Below are positions 6,309-13,474 of a stretch of 17,792 nucleotides of DNA, one piece after another. The notes below the pieces were generated by a model, which worked only from the letters and a program-made list of their open reading frames with translations, ran no database searches and was not told the origin of the DNA. The translations under genes and the position numbers were made by a program. Positions within the stretch are counted from its first letter, which is position 1. The number at the start of each line of letters is the position of its first letter. The stretch is from JAICKM01 sp035693165 (GTDB lineage: Bacteria > Chloroflexota > Chloroflexia > QHBQ01 > JAICKM01): positions 1-17,792 of the forward strand of contig DASSGZ010000388.1 in assembly GCA_035693165.1 (NCBI GenBank). The letters are read 5' to 3'.

Positions 6309-7310
6309 ATGCCAGACCTGGTTACACCACCGCGCGTGAGTGCGGTGATCACCACCTATAACTATGAGCGGTACGTTGCCGCGGCGATTGAAAGTGTGTT
6401 GGGGCAAACGGTGCCCCCGGACGAGGTCGTGGTGGTGGATGACGGCTCGACCGACGGCACCGCCGCGGTGGTGGCGGGCTATGCCGGGCGGGGGGTGCGC
6501 TATATCCGCCAGGCGAACGCGGGGGCGGGCGCGGCGCGCAACCGCGGCATCCGCGAAACGCGCGGCGAGTTGATCGCCTTTCTCGACGCCGACGACTGCT
6601 GGCTGCCCGATAAGCTGGAGCGCCAGCTTGCCCACCTGCGCCGCTATCCCGCGGTGGGGCTGGTCACGGGCGACGAGTGGCAGGTGTTCGGGGCGGACCG
6701 GCCGCCGGTGCGCGAATATCGCCGCCCGGCCCACGCCGCCCGGCTGTACCCGCGCATCCTGATCGAGAACCTCGTGGGCAACCCCTCGCTGGTGCTGGTG
6801 CGGCGGGCCTGCTTCGCGCAGGTGGGGGAGTTCGACGAGACCCTGCCGCTGGGCCAGGACTGGGAGATGTGGATCCGCATCGCCCGCGCCTATCCCATCG
6901 GCGTGATCGACGTGCCGCTCATCGAATTTTTGCAACACGACGGCAGCCTGACGGCGGGGAAGGCGGGCGCACGGCACCGGTCGAACCAGACCATCCGCCG
7001 CCGTTACCTGGGCGCGGTGCAGTCCCCGGCGCAGCGGGCGTACCTGTGGTGCGCGGGACAGAGCATGAGCTATTTCTATATGGGTGCGGCGCTGGCCGAC
7101 CAGGGGGCGGCGCGGGGAGCAACGTTGCGCGCGGCCCTGCCGGCCCTGGCGCTGGATCCGGGCTACCGGACGAAGGAGAAGGTGGGGCTGGTCGTGCGGG
7201 CGGTCCTCGGCCCGGCGGGCTTCGCGCGGACCCGGTCTGCCCTGCGCCGGGTGCGGCAGGGGTTACGGAGTTTGCGCCGCGAAGACGCGAAGGACGCGAA
7301 GATGGTTTAG
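6309..7310 (+). CDS. Family 2 glycosyltransferase (GT-A fold)
   Basis: This enzyme likely transfers a sugar from a nucleotide-sugar donor during synthesis of cell-surface polysaccharide, acting at the cytoplasmic face of the membrane. The 333-residue product starts with the canonical GT2 N-terminus VSAVITTYNYERYVAAAIES, then EVVVVDDGSTDGT, and the metal-binding DxD-like FLDADDCW (about 90-97). LGQDWEMWIRIA is the later acceptor-side motif, close to the usual EDWELWLR. No membrane segment is obvious, so it is probably soluble or peripheral. The ATG at 6309 places the domain at residue 10. Its ribosome site is weak, and an upstream ATG at 6189 is the alternative. The last ten or so residues (RREDAKDAKMV) are encoded by a dispersed repeat arm and are probably not functional. 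Donor and acceptor sugars cannot be inferred. Confidence 0.9.
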   Translation: MPDLVTPPRVSAVITTYNYERYVAAAIESVLGQTVPPDEVVVVDDGSTDGTAAVVAGYAGRGVRYIRQANAGAGAARNRGIRETRGELIAFLDADDCWLPDKLERQLAHLRRYPAVGLVTGDEWQVFGADRPPVREYRRPAHAARLYPRILIENLVGNPSLVLVRRACFAQVGEFDETLPLGQDWEMWIRIARAYPIGVIDVPLIEFLQHDGSLTAGKAGARHRSNQTIRRRYLGAVQSPAQRAYLWCAGQSMSYFYMGAALADQGAARGATLRAALPALALDPGYRTKEKVGLVVRAVLGPAGFARTRSALRRVRQGLRSLRREDAKDAKMV

Positions 7311-7350
7311 ACCAGTCGTCTTCTTCGTGCCCTTCGCGTCCTCGCGGTGA
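7275..7350. repeat. Dispersed repeat family B, inverted pair 3 (between convergent genes)
   Basis: The arms CGCCGCGAAGACGCGAAGGA (7275 onward, to 7302) and the inverted counterpart at 7319-7350, ending CGTCCTCGCGGTGA, enclose a 16-base loop. The left arm is inside the glycosyltransferase reading frame. The pair lies between two convergent 3' ends, where a hairpin could end transcription from both sides. Confidence 0.75.
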
Positions 7351-7416
7351 ACGTATGCGCGGATGCGCGCTTCAGTTGTTGCGCCCGCCGGTCGTCTGAC
7401 CGGCGGGCGCGGTGGT

Positions 7417-9375
7417 TTAGCGGCGGGCGGGGCGCGTCCGGCGCAGGACGAGCAGGCCGCCGCCGATCAGGCCGAGAGCGACCAGCAGCAGCGCCAGCCA
7501 TCCGCCGAGGGCGTCCCCGGCGCCGGCCCCGCTACGCGGCATGCCGATGCCGCTGCCGACATTCCCGACGGGCGTGGGGCTGGGGGGGGCGGGCACGGCC
7601 GTCGCGGGCGGGGCCGTCGTCGGCGTGGCCGTGGGCGGCTCGGGCGTATTCGTCGGCGGGGCCGGGGCCGGAGGCGGCGTCGGCGTCGTCGTACCCGTGG
7701 GCGTCGCGGTCGGCGGGCGCGGGGTGGGGCGCGGCGGCGGCGTCTTGCCGGGGCGCGGCGTGGCCGTCGGCGGCGGCGGGGGCGCGACGTTCGTCGGCGT
7801 GGCCGTGGGCGGCGGGGCCGGGCTGGTCGGCGTGGCCGTGGGGCCGCCCGGTGTCACGGTCACGGTCGGCGTGGCCGTGGGACCGGCCGGCTGGGTCGGC
7901 GTGGCCGTCGGCGTGGGCGCGACCTGCTGGATGGTGTCGGTATCACTGGCGGGCACAGGCGGATAGATGTTGCCCAGGGGATCCCCGTAGTTGACCGTCA
8001 CGTTGTTGACCACGGTGCCGGTGGCGTTGGCGTTGACCTGCAGCGTCAGGCGGACGCTGCCGCCGGCGCCGGCGGCGACGATGCCGGACACGTTCCAGGT
8101 GACGACCCCGGCGGCCTGGGCGCAGGTGCCGCTGGTCGGCGCGTTAAAGCCGCAGCCCACATAGGTCGTGTTGGGCGGCAGGTTGTCGGTCAGCACCACG
8201 TTGACGGCGGCGCCGGGGTGGTTGGTCGCGTTGGACGTGTTGGCGAAGTTGATGGTGTAGGTCAGCACATCGCCCGGCCCGACGACGGTCCGCCCGTCGT
8301 CTTTCGTCAGCGTCATGACCGGGTAGGGCGGCTGGGTGTAGTAGGCCGGGATGCTGAACTGGCCTTCCTGGATGAACTCGTTGTGCTCGCCGGTGCAGCT
8401 ATGGATGCGCCACCAGCCCGGCTGCGGGTTGGAGATCACATCGCCGGCGCCGCGGCTGGTCTGCGTACCGTTATTCCAGACGTTCTGGTCGGAGGTGGTG
8501 CCGGTATGGGCCGTCCCCGATGGGTCGTAGTACGTGACGTTGTTGCGGCTCGGGTCGAGGGAGAGATCCATGTCGAAGTTGTGGAAGGTGACGGTGGCGG
8601 CGCCGGGGGCCACGAACTCGTAGAGGTCGAGGCACTGGGTGGCGACCGTCGTCTGATCGTGCTGATAGGCGCCCTGGAGCACGCCTAGCGCCAGTTCATC
8701 GCCGGTGCCGGGCAGGCCGTCCGGGTTGTCGTAGTTGGGCGGGGGCGCGTTGTTCGGGTCGCCGTCGTTGTCCGAGCCGACGCGCAAGCGCCAGCCGTTC
8801 TGATTATCGCCGCTGGCCTGGCTGCGGAGCAGGTACTGGCCGCACGTCACCGGGGCGGGGAGGCTGTGGTAGCGCACCCACCCCTCGGCGGGGCCGATGG
8901 TGGAGATGCCGCCGGTGGTCACGGGCACGTTGGCCGGCGCGTAGGTGATCCGGGAGCCGGGGATGCCGGTGCCCGGCGCGGGCACGTTCGGCGTGGTCGG
9001 GCCGGGGCGAATGGTGACGCTGGGCGGATAGATCTCGAACTCGGTCTGTTCGTACGTCGTGTAGAGTTCGTCGTAGAGCTGCGCGTCGGGGTTGGTGTTC
9101 ATCTCCGGGCTTTGCAGATCGAAGTAAATCGTCAGATTGCTCGGCCAGCCGCAAGGCACGGTGACGGAAAAGTAATGATAGCCGGGGACGGCGCCGTTCA
9201 TGTTGCTGCCGTACCAGTCGCCATCGGAAATATCGTCGGTGGGGCCATTGGTCTGGAGATAAATGAGGCTGCCTATGGGGGGCACCTCCACCGCCAGGGC
9301 CGAACGGCCCAGCCCGGCGAGTAGCGCCAACATGACCAGGACCGCTAGTCCCAGTCGAACCCGCTTGGTATTCAA
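7417..9375 (-). CDS. Secreted, C-terminally anchored DUF11-domain surface protein
   Basis: A TTG at 9375 is the likely start, because GGAGG lies 7 bases upstream and a clean signal peptide follows (NTKRVRLGLAVLVMLALLAG, cleavage probably after ALA near residue 28). An ATG at 9432 would place 19 unrelated residues before it. The 652-residue product has an N-terminal extracellular region of about 320 residues that I do not recognise. A DUF11 beta-sandwich repeat follows (about 350-465; VGPGDVLTYTINFANTSN, LTDNLPPNTTYVGC). Next is a long Pro/Thr/Ala stalk of PTATPT units (about 485-605). The end is MPRSGAG, a hydrophobic helix (GGWLALLLVALGLIGGGLLV) and a basic tail (RRTRPARR). This is the plan of a surface adhesin or envelope protein held by a sortase-like or membrane anchor. 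MPRSG would be a variant of LPxTG. Confidence 0.88.
   Translation of the reverse strand: MNTKRVRLGLAVLVMLALLAGLGRSALAVEVPPIGSLIYLQTNGPTDDISDGDWYGSNMNGAVPGYHYFSVTVPCGWPSNLTIYFDLQSPEMNTNPDAQLYDELYTTYEQTEFEIYPPSVTIRPGPTTPNVPAPGTGIPGSRITYAPANVPVTTGGISTIGPAEGWVRYHSLPAPVTCGQYLLRSQASGDNQNGWRLRVGSDNDGDPNNAPPPNYDNPDGLPGTGDELALGVLQGAYQHDQTTVATQCLDLYEFVAPGAATVTFHNFDMDLSLDPSRNNVTYYDPSGTAHTGTTSDQNVWNNGTQTSRGAGDVISNPQPGWWRIHSCTGEHNEFIQEGQFSIPAYYTQPPYPVMTLTKDDGRTVVGPGDVLTYTINFANTSNATNHPGAAVNVVLTDNLPPNTTYVGCGFNAPTSGTCAQAAGVVTWNVSGIVAAGAGGSVRLTLQVNANATGTVVNNVTVNYGDPLGNIYPPVPASDTDTIQQVAPTPTATPTQPAGPTATPTVTVTPGGPTATPTSPAPPPTATPTNVAPPPPPTATPRPGKTPPPRPTPRPPTATPTGTTTPTPPPAPAPPTNTPEPPTATPTTAPPATAVPAPPSPTPVGNVGSGIGMPRSGAGAGDALGGWLALLLVALGLIGGGLLVLRRTRPARR
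7595..7930 (-). repeat. Degenerate tandem repeats encoding the Pro/Thr stalk
   Basis: The coding DNA of the stalk repeats GTCGGCGTGGCCGTGGGC-like units (plus-strand reading, for example near 7620, 7796, 7830, 7867 and 7897). These encode PTATPT on the minus strand, with shorter proline-rich variants between them. Such stretches are prone to slippage and assembly collapse. Confidence 0.7.
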
Positions 9376-9482
9376 TTCGTTACCTCCCTGATGCACTAAG
9401 CCAACCGTGGAGCGATTGAGGCAGGCAAGCACATCGACCCCGTACCCGGTTCAGGGCCGATCGGCGGTTGCCAATGTCCCGG

Positions 9483-9512
9483 ATTGTATACTAGTGCTGG
9501 GGAATCTGTCAA
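9483..9512 (-). promoter_or_regulatory. Predicted promoter of the DUF11 surface protein
   Basis: A perfect TTGACA (9507-9512, minus-strand reading) is followed after 18 bases by TACAAT (9483-9488), or after 16 bases by the overlapping TATACA. The leader to the TTG start is about 100 bases. Confidence 0.68.
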
Positions 9513-9552
9513 CAGGGTGGCAGAGTCCGCCTGATGATGTATGGCGCGGGCC

Positions 9553-9573
9553 GGACGAGTGGTCAGTGGTCAG
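9553..9573. repeat. Heptanucleotide tandem array (family D), intergenic
   Basis: GGACGAG, TGGTCAG, TGGTCAG lie in phase. On the complement this is CTGACCA, CTGACCA, CTCGTCC. The closing heptad is the same as in the arrays at the rex and peptidase 3' ends. Confidence 0.65.
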
Positions 9574-9624
9574 TAAATGGATCCTGGCCGCTTGTTCCCC
9601 TGAGTGGTCTGGCGGCCACGATCC

Positions 9625-9672
9625 GTCATTCTGAGCGGAGCGAAGAATCTCCGCTGCGCTCAGAGTGACAAT
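9625..9672. repeat. Dispersed hairpin repeat family A, copy 3 (shortened)
   Basis: GTCATTCTGAGCGGAGCGAA runs into GAATCTC and then the complementary right arm CGCTGCGCTCAGAGTGAC. Compared with copies 1 and 2, the loop-proximal part of the right arm is missing, so the hairpin is shorter. The end plus its flank is shared in inverse orientation with copy 2. Confidence 0.75.
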
Positions 9673-9743
9673 TCATGTGTGACGGCCTACTCCGAGGGAC
9701 AAGCGATCATAATCTATTTGCTGATCACTCGTCGTACGGACCA

Positions 9744-9763
9744 CTCGTACTCAGCACTCGTCC
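9744..9763. repeat. Heptanucleotide array (family D) at the peptidase 3' end
   Basis: CTCGTA, CTCAGCA and CTCGTCC follow one another. The stop codon of the M3 peptidase (complement at 9751-9753) lies inside the CTCAGCA unit. The complement GGACGAGTGCTGAGT is identical to the end of rex. Confidence 0.65.
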
Positions 9764-11559
9764 ACCAGGCGGACGAACTGGTCGATGTCCTGGCCGATGA
9801 TGGCGAGGCTGGCGCGCCAGAAGTCGGGCGTGCGGATGTCGATGCCGAAGCGGGCAGCGAGGGTGGCCGCGCCGGCCAGCCCGGTGGACGACAGGAGCGC
9901 GTCGTAGCCGGTCTTGAAGCCGGCGGGGTCTTGCTGGTAGCGGGCGTAGAGACCCAGACCGAACAACAGGCCGAACATGTAGGGATAGTTGTAGAACGAG
10001 CGCGTGCTGTAGTAATGGCTCTTGACGGCCCACATATACGGGTGCAGCAGGGCCGGGTCGAGGCCCTCGCCGTAGGTCTGGCGCTGGGCGTCGAGCATGG
10101 CCGCGTTCAACTCGTCCACCGAGAGTTCGCGCGCCTGGCGCCCCGCGAAGACGGCCTGCTCGAACAGGAAGCGGCTGGTGATGTCGACCACCACCTGGCA
10201 GTCGCCCTGGAGCGCGGCTTCCAGGATCGCCAGTTGCTCGGCGGGCGCGGCGCCGCGCATGCCCGCTTGCCGGATGATGGTCTCGCAGAAGATGCTGGCG
10301 GTCTCGGCCAGGGTCATGGGCGTGGCGCGCTGCAGGGGCGTGCGCCCGAACAGGTTGAGGTTGTGGTAGCCGTGGCCGAGTTCGTGGGCCAGGGTGCTCA
10401 TGCCGGGGAAGGCGGGCTTGAAGTTGGCCATGATGCGCGACTCGTCGCGCCAGAGGTACATGCAGAAGGCGCCGTCGCGCTTGCCGGGCCGCGGCTCGGC
10501 GTCGATCCAGTGCTGCCGGAAGGCGCGGGCCGCAAAGTCACTCATCTTGGGCGAGTAGGTGCCGAACTGCTCGACGATGAAGGCGGATGCCTGGTCGAAC
10601 TCCCACACCCGCTCGCTCGCCCCGACGGGCGCGAACAGGTCGTACCAGGCCAGCGCGGGCTGGCCCAGAGCGCGGGCCTTGGCCTGCAGGTAGCGGCGGA
10701 AGGCGGGGAACGACTCGCGGGCCGCGGTCAGCATGGCGTCGAGCGTCTGGCGGTCGATGTGGTTGTTGAACAGCGAGGCGTCGAGCGCGGACTCCCAGTG
10801 GCGGCGGGCGCTGGTGGTGTTGACTTCGCCCTTGATGCTGTTGAGGGCGGCGGCCAGCGGCAGGGCGGCGCGCTCCCAGGCGGCCAGTTCGGCCTCGTAG
10901 GCGCGGCGGCGCACCTCGCGGTCGGGGTCGAAGGCGAGATTGCGCACGGCAGGCATGGGCAGGGTCTGCGCGCCGTCCGGCCCGTCCACCGGCACCATGA
11001 TCTGCGAGGTGAGGTTGCCGTGCAGCTTGCTCCAGGCGGTGCTGCTAGAGACGGCCAGTTCGGCGGCCAGGGCTTCCTCGCCGGGGGTCATCAGGTGGCG
11101 GGCCTGCTCCTGCGCCCGGCGCACCATGAACTCGTGGGTGCGCGCCGTCTCCGACGCGGCCAGCAGCGCGTCCACGTCGAGGCCGCCGATCCAGGCGGTA
11201 TAGCGCGTGCTCAGTTGCGCCAGGCGCACGGCATCGCGCTGCAACTCGCTGGCTTTGGCCTGGGCCAGGTCGTCGCGCGAATTGGTGGCGACAAAGCTCT
11301 GGATGTAGGCGCTCAGCGTCTGCAAGGCGGCCAGCACGGCGTTCATGCGCTCAGTCACGGCGTCGAACGCGGCCACGGTCTCCGCCCCGGTCGCCGCCGC
11401 CTGCCCGGCCTCCCCGCCGATGCCGTACTTCTCGAACAAGGCGGCCAGCGCGGCAATATCGTCCACGACATCCTGGAAGCCCTGCTCAAATTCGGGCGAT
11501 TGCAGGCTCGGGTAGACTTCGGTCAGATCCCAGTGGGGGAGTGTTTGTGCGGTTGCCAT
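9751..11559 (-). CDS. M3-family oligoendopeptidase (PepF-like zinc metallopeptidase)
   Basis: This is a cytoplasmic zinc peptidase that cleaves short peptides, probably in peptide turnover. The 602-residue length is normal for the M3B/PepF group. The zinc site is clear: HELGH at 392-396 (two histidine ligands and catalytic E393) and a third ligand E419 in TLAETASIF. The GHGYH segment after the motif and the FYNYPYMFGLLFGLGLYARY stretch near the C-terminus are also family marks. There is no signal peptide (MATAQTLPHWDLTEVYPSLQ). The ATG at 11559 has AAGGAG 6 bases upstream. A TATAAT at 11640-11645 (complement) may be its promoter. The last residues, VDEC, are partly encoded by a heptad repeat. 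Cleavage specificity cannot be read from the sequence. Confidence 0.95.
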   Translation of the reverse strand: MATAQTLPHWDLTEVYPSLQSPEFEQGFQDVVDDIAALAALFEKYGIGGEAGQAAATGAETVAAFDAVTERMNAVLAALQTLSAYIQSFVATNSRDDLAQAKASELQRDAVRLAQLSTRYTAWIGGLDVDALLAASETARTHEFMVRRAQEQARHLMTPGEEALAAELAVSSSTAWSKLHGNLTSQIMVPVDGPDGAQTLPMPAVRNLAFDPDREVRRRAYEAELAAWERAALPLAAALNSIKGEVNTTSARRHWESALDASLFNNHIDRQTLDAMLTAARESFPAFRRYLQAKARALGQPALAWYDLFAPVGASERVWEFDQASAFIVEQFGTYSPKMSDFAARAFRQHWIDAEPRPGKRDGAFCMYLWRDESRIMANFKPAFPGMSTLAHELGHGYHNLNLFGRTPLQRATPMTLAETASIFCETIIRQAGMRGAAPAEQLAILEAALQGDCQVVVDITSRFLFEQAVFAGRQARELSVDELNAAMLDAQRQTYGEGLDPALLHPYMWAVKSHYYSTRSFYNYPYMFGLLFGLGLYARYQQDPAGFKTGYDALLSSTGLAGAATLAARFGIDIRTPDFWRASLAIIGQDIDQFVRLVDEC

Positions 11560-11570
11560 GATCTCTCCTT

Positions 11571-11590
11571 AGCTATCAGCCGTCAGGTCG
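11571..11590. repeat. Heptanucleotide array (family D), upstream of the peptidase gene
   Basis: AGCTATC and AGCCGTC are followed by AGGTCG. It is the inverse of the array at 11682-11708, so the two bracket the 90-base AT-richer stretch between the TPR and peptidase genes. Confidence 0.55.
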
Positions 11591-11639
11591 TTTCTGCTGG
11601 TTAATTGCCGATCTTTGACCACAACTTCAATATGATCAC

Positions 11640-11645
11640 ATTATA
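11640..11645 (-). promoter_or_regulatory. Possible -10 element of the peptidase gene
   Basis: A perfect TATAAT on the minus strand lies in an AT-rich stretch (11597-11665) that stands out from the GC-rich surroundings. No convincing -35 is found at 16-18 bases. The leader to the ATG at 11559 would be about 75 bases. Confidence 0.4.
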
Positions 11646-11681
11646 AAATAGCGCACTAATCAAGCCACAAGCCTCCGTCTC

Positions 11682-11708
11682 CTGATAGCTGACGGCTGAC
11701 GGCTATCC
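11682..11708. repeat. Heptanucleotide array (family D) at the TPR gene 3' end
   Basis: CTGATAG, CTGACGG, CTGACGG and CTATCC are in phase. The TAG stop of the TPR gene (complement at 11703-11705) lies in the last unit. Confidence 0.65.
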
Positions 11709-12578
11709 GCGGCACGGATCGAACGCCGGATCTTCTGCCGCGAGGTCGCCGAGATGCGGGTCCAGCGAAATGGCTTCGCCCAGCCATTCGAGGGCTTCGC
11801 GGCAGCGGCCCGCGTGGGCGTAGGCCCAGCCGACGCGGTAGGTCAGTTCGGGGTCGTCGGGCCAGAAGGCGAGGGCGCGCTGGAACGACTCCACCGCGCC
11901 GAGCGGGTTGCCCGCGCGCACGCGGGTGACGCCCAGGTTGTAGAGCGTGTCGGGGCGGCCCGAATCGAGGGCCAGGGCGGCGGTGAAGTCGGCCATCGCG
12001 CCGCTCAGGTCGCCGATGGTGCGGCGGGCCAGGCCGCGGTTGTTGAGCACGCGCGGCTGATCGGGTTGCAGCGCCAGCGAGCGGTTGAAGTCGGCCAGGG
12101 CGCCCGGCACGTCTTCGAGCACGGCGCGGGCCAGGCCGCGGTTGTTCAGCGTGGGGATGTGGTCGGGGCGCAGGTCGAGCGCGCGGGTCAGGTCGGCCAG
12201 GGCGGCGGGCATGTCGCCGATCTCCTGGTAGAACAGGGCGCGGTTATAGAGCACGTCGGGGTCGCGCGGGGCGCGCTGCACGGCGTAGGCGAAATCGGCA
12301 CCCGCCTGCTCGACGCGGCCCAGCTCGCGCAGCACCAGCCCGCGGCGCATGCGCGCCCCCAGGTGATCGGGCTGCTGGGCCAGGAGCGCGGTCAGGTCCT
12401 GCAATGCGCCTTCCAGGTTGCCGAGTTCGTGGCGCAAGAAGCCGCGGCCCAGCAGGGCGGCAGGCGACCCCGGCGCCAGTTGCAGCGCGTGGTTGAACTG
12501 CTCTAACGCGGCGTTGGTGTCGCCGTCGTGGACCAGTTGCATCCCGATGTTGATATGATCCTGGGCAGTTGGCGCCAT
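11703..12578 (-). CDS. Tetratricopeptide repeat protein, eight TPRs
   Basis: The 291-residue product consists almost wholly of 34-residue TPR units. Eight helical pairs can be counted by their closing signatures: LAPGSP, QQPDH, RAPRDP, LRPDHI, LQPDQP, LDSGRP, FWPDDP and LDPHLG. The recurring LNNRGLAR at the start of units 5 and 6 shows recent internal duplication. There is no signal peptide, enzymatic domain or membrane segment, so it is probably a cytoplasmic scaffold for protein binding; the partner is unknown. The ATG at 12578 is well supported by GGAGG 6 bases upstream. It is divergent from the alkyltransferase gene (118 bases apart) and upstream of the peptidase gene on the same strand, 143 bases away. 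Confidence 0.9.
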   Translation of the reverse strand: MAPTAQDHINIGMQLVHDGDTNAALEQFNHALQLAPGSPAALLGRGFLRHELGNLEGALQDLTALLAQQPDHLGARMRRGLVLRELGRVEQAGADFAYAVQRAPRDPDVLYNRALFYQEIGDMPAALADLTRALDLRPDHIPTLNNRGLARAVLEDVPGALADFNRSLALQPDQPRVLNNRGLARRTIGDLSGAMADFTAALALDSGRPDTLYNLGVTRVRAGNPLGAVESFQRALAFWPDDPELTYRVGWAYAHAGRCREALEWLGEAISLDPHLGDLAAEDPAFDPCRG

Positions 12579-12624
12579 GCGTCACCTCCGGGCGCGGGAA
12601 TCGTAAACGGCCGGTACACTCTAA

Positions 12625-12653
12625 TTGGACCTCTGGATGGCGTGTGCTATAAT
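12625..12653 (+). promoter_or_regulatory. Predicted promoter of the alkyltransferase gene
   Basis: TTGGAC (12625-12630) and a perfect TATAAT (12648-12653) are separated by exactly 17 bases. The -35 matches only in TTG. The predicted start is about 36 bases upstream of the ATG at 12696. Confidence 0.6.
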
Positions 12654-12695
12654 ACCACAAGATCCGTACCCTGGGGAGCAAGAAAGGGCACCATT

Positions 12696-13277
12696 ATGCA
12701 GGCACCCAGCACGATATTGCCCCACCTGGGGCCGCCCGCCGAAGTCATGCCGGTCCACTGGGGCCGCCTGGCGACGGCGCTCGGCCCGGTGTATGCCGCG
12801 GCCACGCCGGAGGGTGTGGTCAGCATCACCACCAGCGTGGGCAGCGACGACCGGTTCGTGGCCGAACTGGAGGCCGACCTCGGCCCGCGCGCCCACCTGA
12901 TCGCCGGGGCCAGCCCCATCCTCGACACGGCACTGGCCGAGCTGGCGGGCTATTTTGCCGGGGCGACGCGCACCTTCACGGTGCCGCTGGATCTGCGGCT
13001 GCTGCGCGGGGCGTTCAACCACCGCGTGCTGGTGGAGTTGCGCACCGTGCCCTGGGGCCACCTGGTCAGCTACAGCGAACTGGCCCGCCGGGTGGGCGCG
13101 CCGCGCGCCGCCCGCGCCGTGGGCAGCGCCTGCAAGCACAATCCGCTGGCGCTGGTCATCCCCTGCCACCGGGTGGTCCACGCGAACGGCGGTATCGGCG
13201 GCTATGGCGCACCGGGCATCGCCTACAAGCGCGCGCTGCTGGCTATCGAGGGCATCGTCTTCCCGGTCACATCCTGA
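12696..13277 (+). CDS. ogt: Methylated-DNA--protein-cysteine S-methyltransferase (Ogt/MGMT)
   Basis: This single-use repair protein moves the alkyl group from O6-alkylguanine in DNA to its own cysteine. The active site IPCHRVV is present, with the acceptor Cys at residue 157, followed by GGIGGYGAPGIAYKRALLAI, the usual C-terminal region. The DNA-binding helix is VSYSELARRVGAPRAARAVG, and the N-terminal domain covers about residues 15-95. The 193-residue length is typical of bacterial Ogt. The ATG at 12696 fits the promoter at 12625-12653; the frame is open upstream to 12528, but this would cross the promoter and overlap the TPR gene. The ribosome site is weak (AAAGGG). No Ada-like regulatory domain is attached, so expression is probably not alkylation-induced by the Ada mechanism. 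Confidence 0.94.
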   Translation: MQAPSTILPHLGPPAEVMPVHWGRLATALGPVYAAATPEGVVSITTSVGSDDRFVAELEADLGPRAHLIAGASPILDTALAELAGYFAGATRTFTVPLDLRLLRGAFNHRVLVELRTVPWGHLVSYSELARRVGAPRAARAVGSACKHNPLALVIPCHRVVHANGGIGGYGAPGIAYKRALLAIEGIVFPVTS

Positions 13278-13334
13278 TCGGCGCCGGGCGATCCAGCCCA
13301 CCGGGATCGCGCGTTTCCTATAACGTGGGATCGC

Positions 13335-13409
13335 CCCGCCCGTGAACGGGCGGGCAACGTTGACGAAGCCCGCCCGCGCGGGCTACGGGGGCGGGCCGCG
13401 GCCCGCCCC
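13335..13409. repeat. Cluster of three GC hairpins between ogt and the MFS gene
   Basis: Hairpin 1 pairs CCCGCCCG (13335-13342) with CGGGCGGG (13347-13354) across a TGAA loop. Hairpin 2 pairs AGCCCGC (13367-13373) with GCGGGCT (13378-13384). Hairpin 3 is a perfect 22-base palindrome at 13388-13409 (half-site GGGGCGGGCCG). They may end ogt transcription or be REP-like elements. No T-run follows. Confidence 0.7.
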
Positions 13410-13474
13410 ATGCTTATAGATAGGGCAGCCGCGCATCGGTTTTATCGCTATTATCGCAGGGGTATTCGCACATT

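Larger units (their letters stand above)
9376..9750. other. Intergenic region with repeats, no gene seen
   Basis: These 375 bases lie between the 5' end of the surface protein gene and the 3' end of the peptidase gene. They contain the surface protein promoter (9483-9512), a heptad array (9553-9573) and a family A repeat (9625-9672). I see no credible coding sequence. Confidence 0.6.

Noticed and set aside
7363..8688. Plus-strand open frame of 441 codons opposite the DUF11 protein
   Set aside because: Arginine/glycine runs come from the complement of the Pro/Thr stalk; no plausible start site or family.
9604..11604. Long plus-strand open frame (666 codons) opposite the M3 peptidase
   Set aside because: It is a GC-bias shadow: low-complexity Gly/Ala/His/Gln-rich protein, no ribosome site, fully antisense to a gene with a clear HELGH zinc site.
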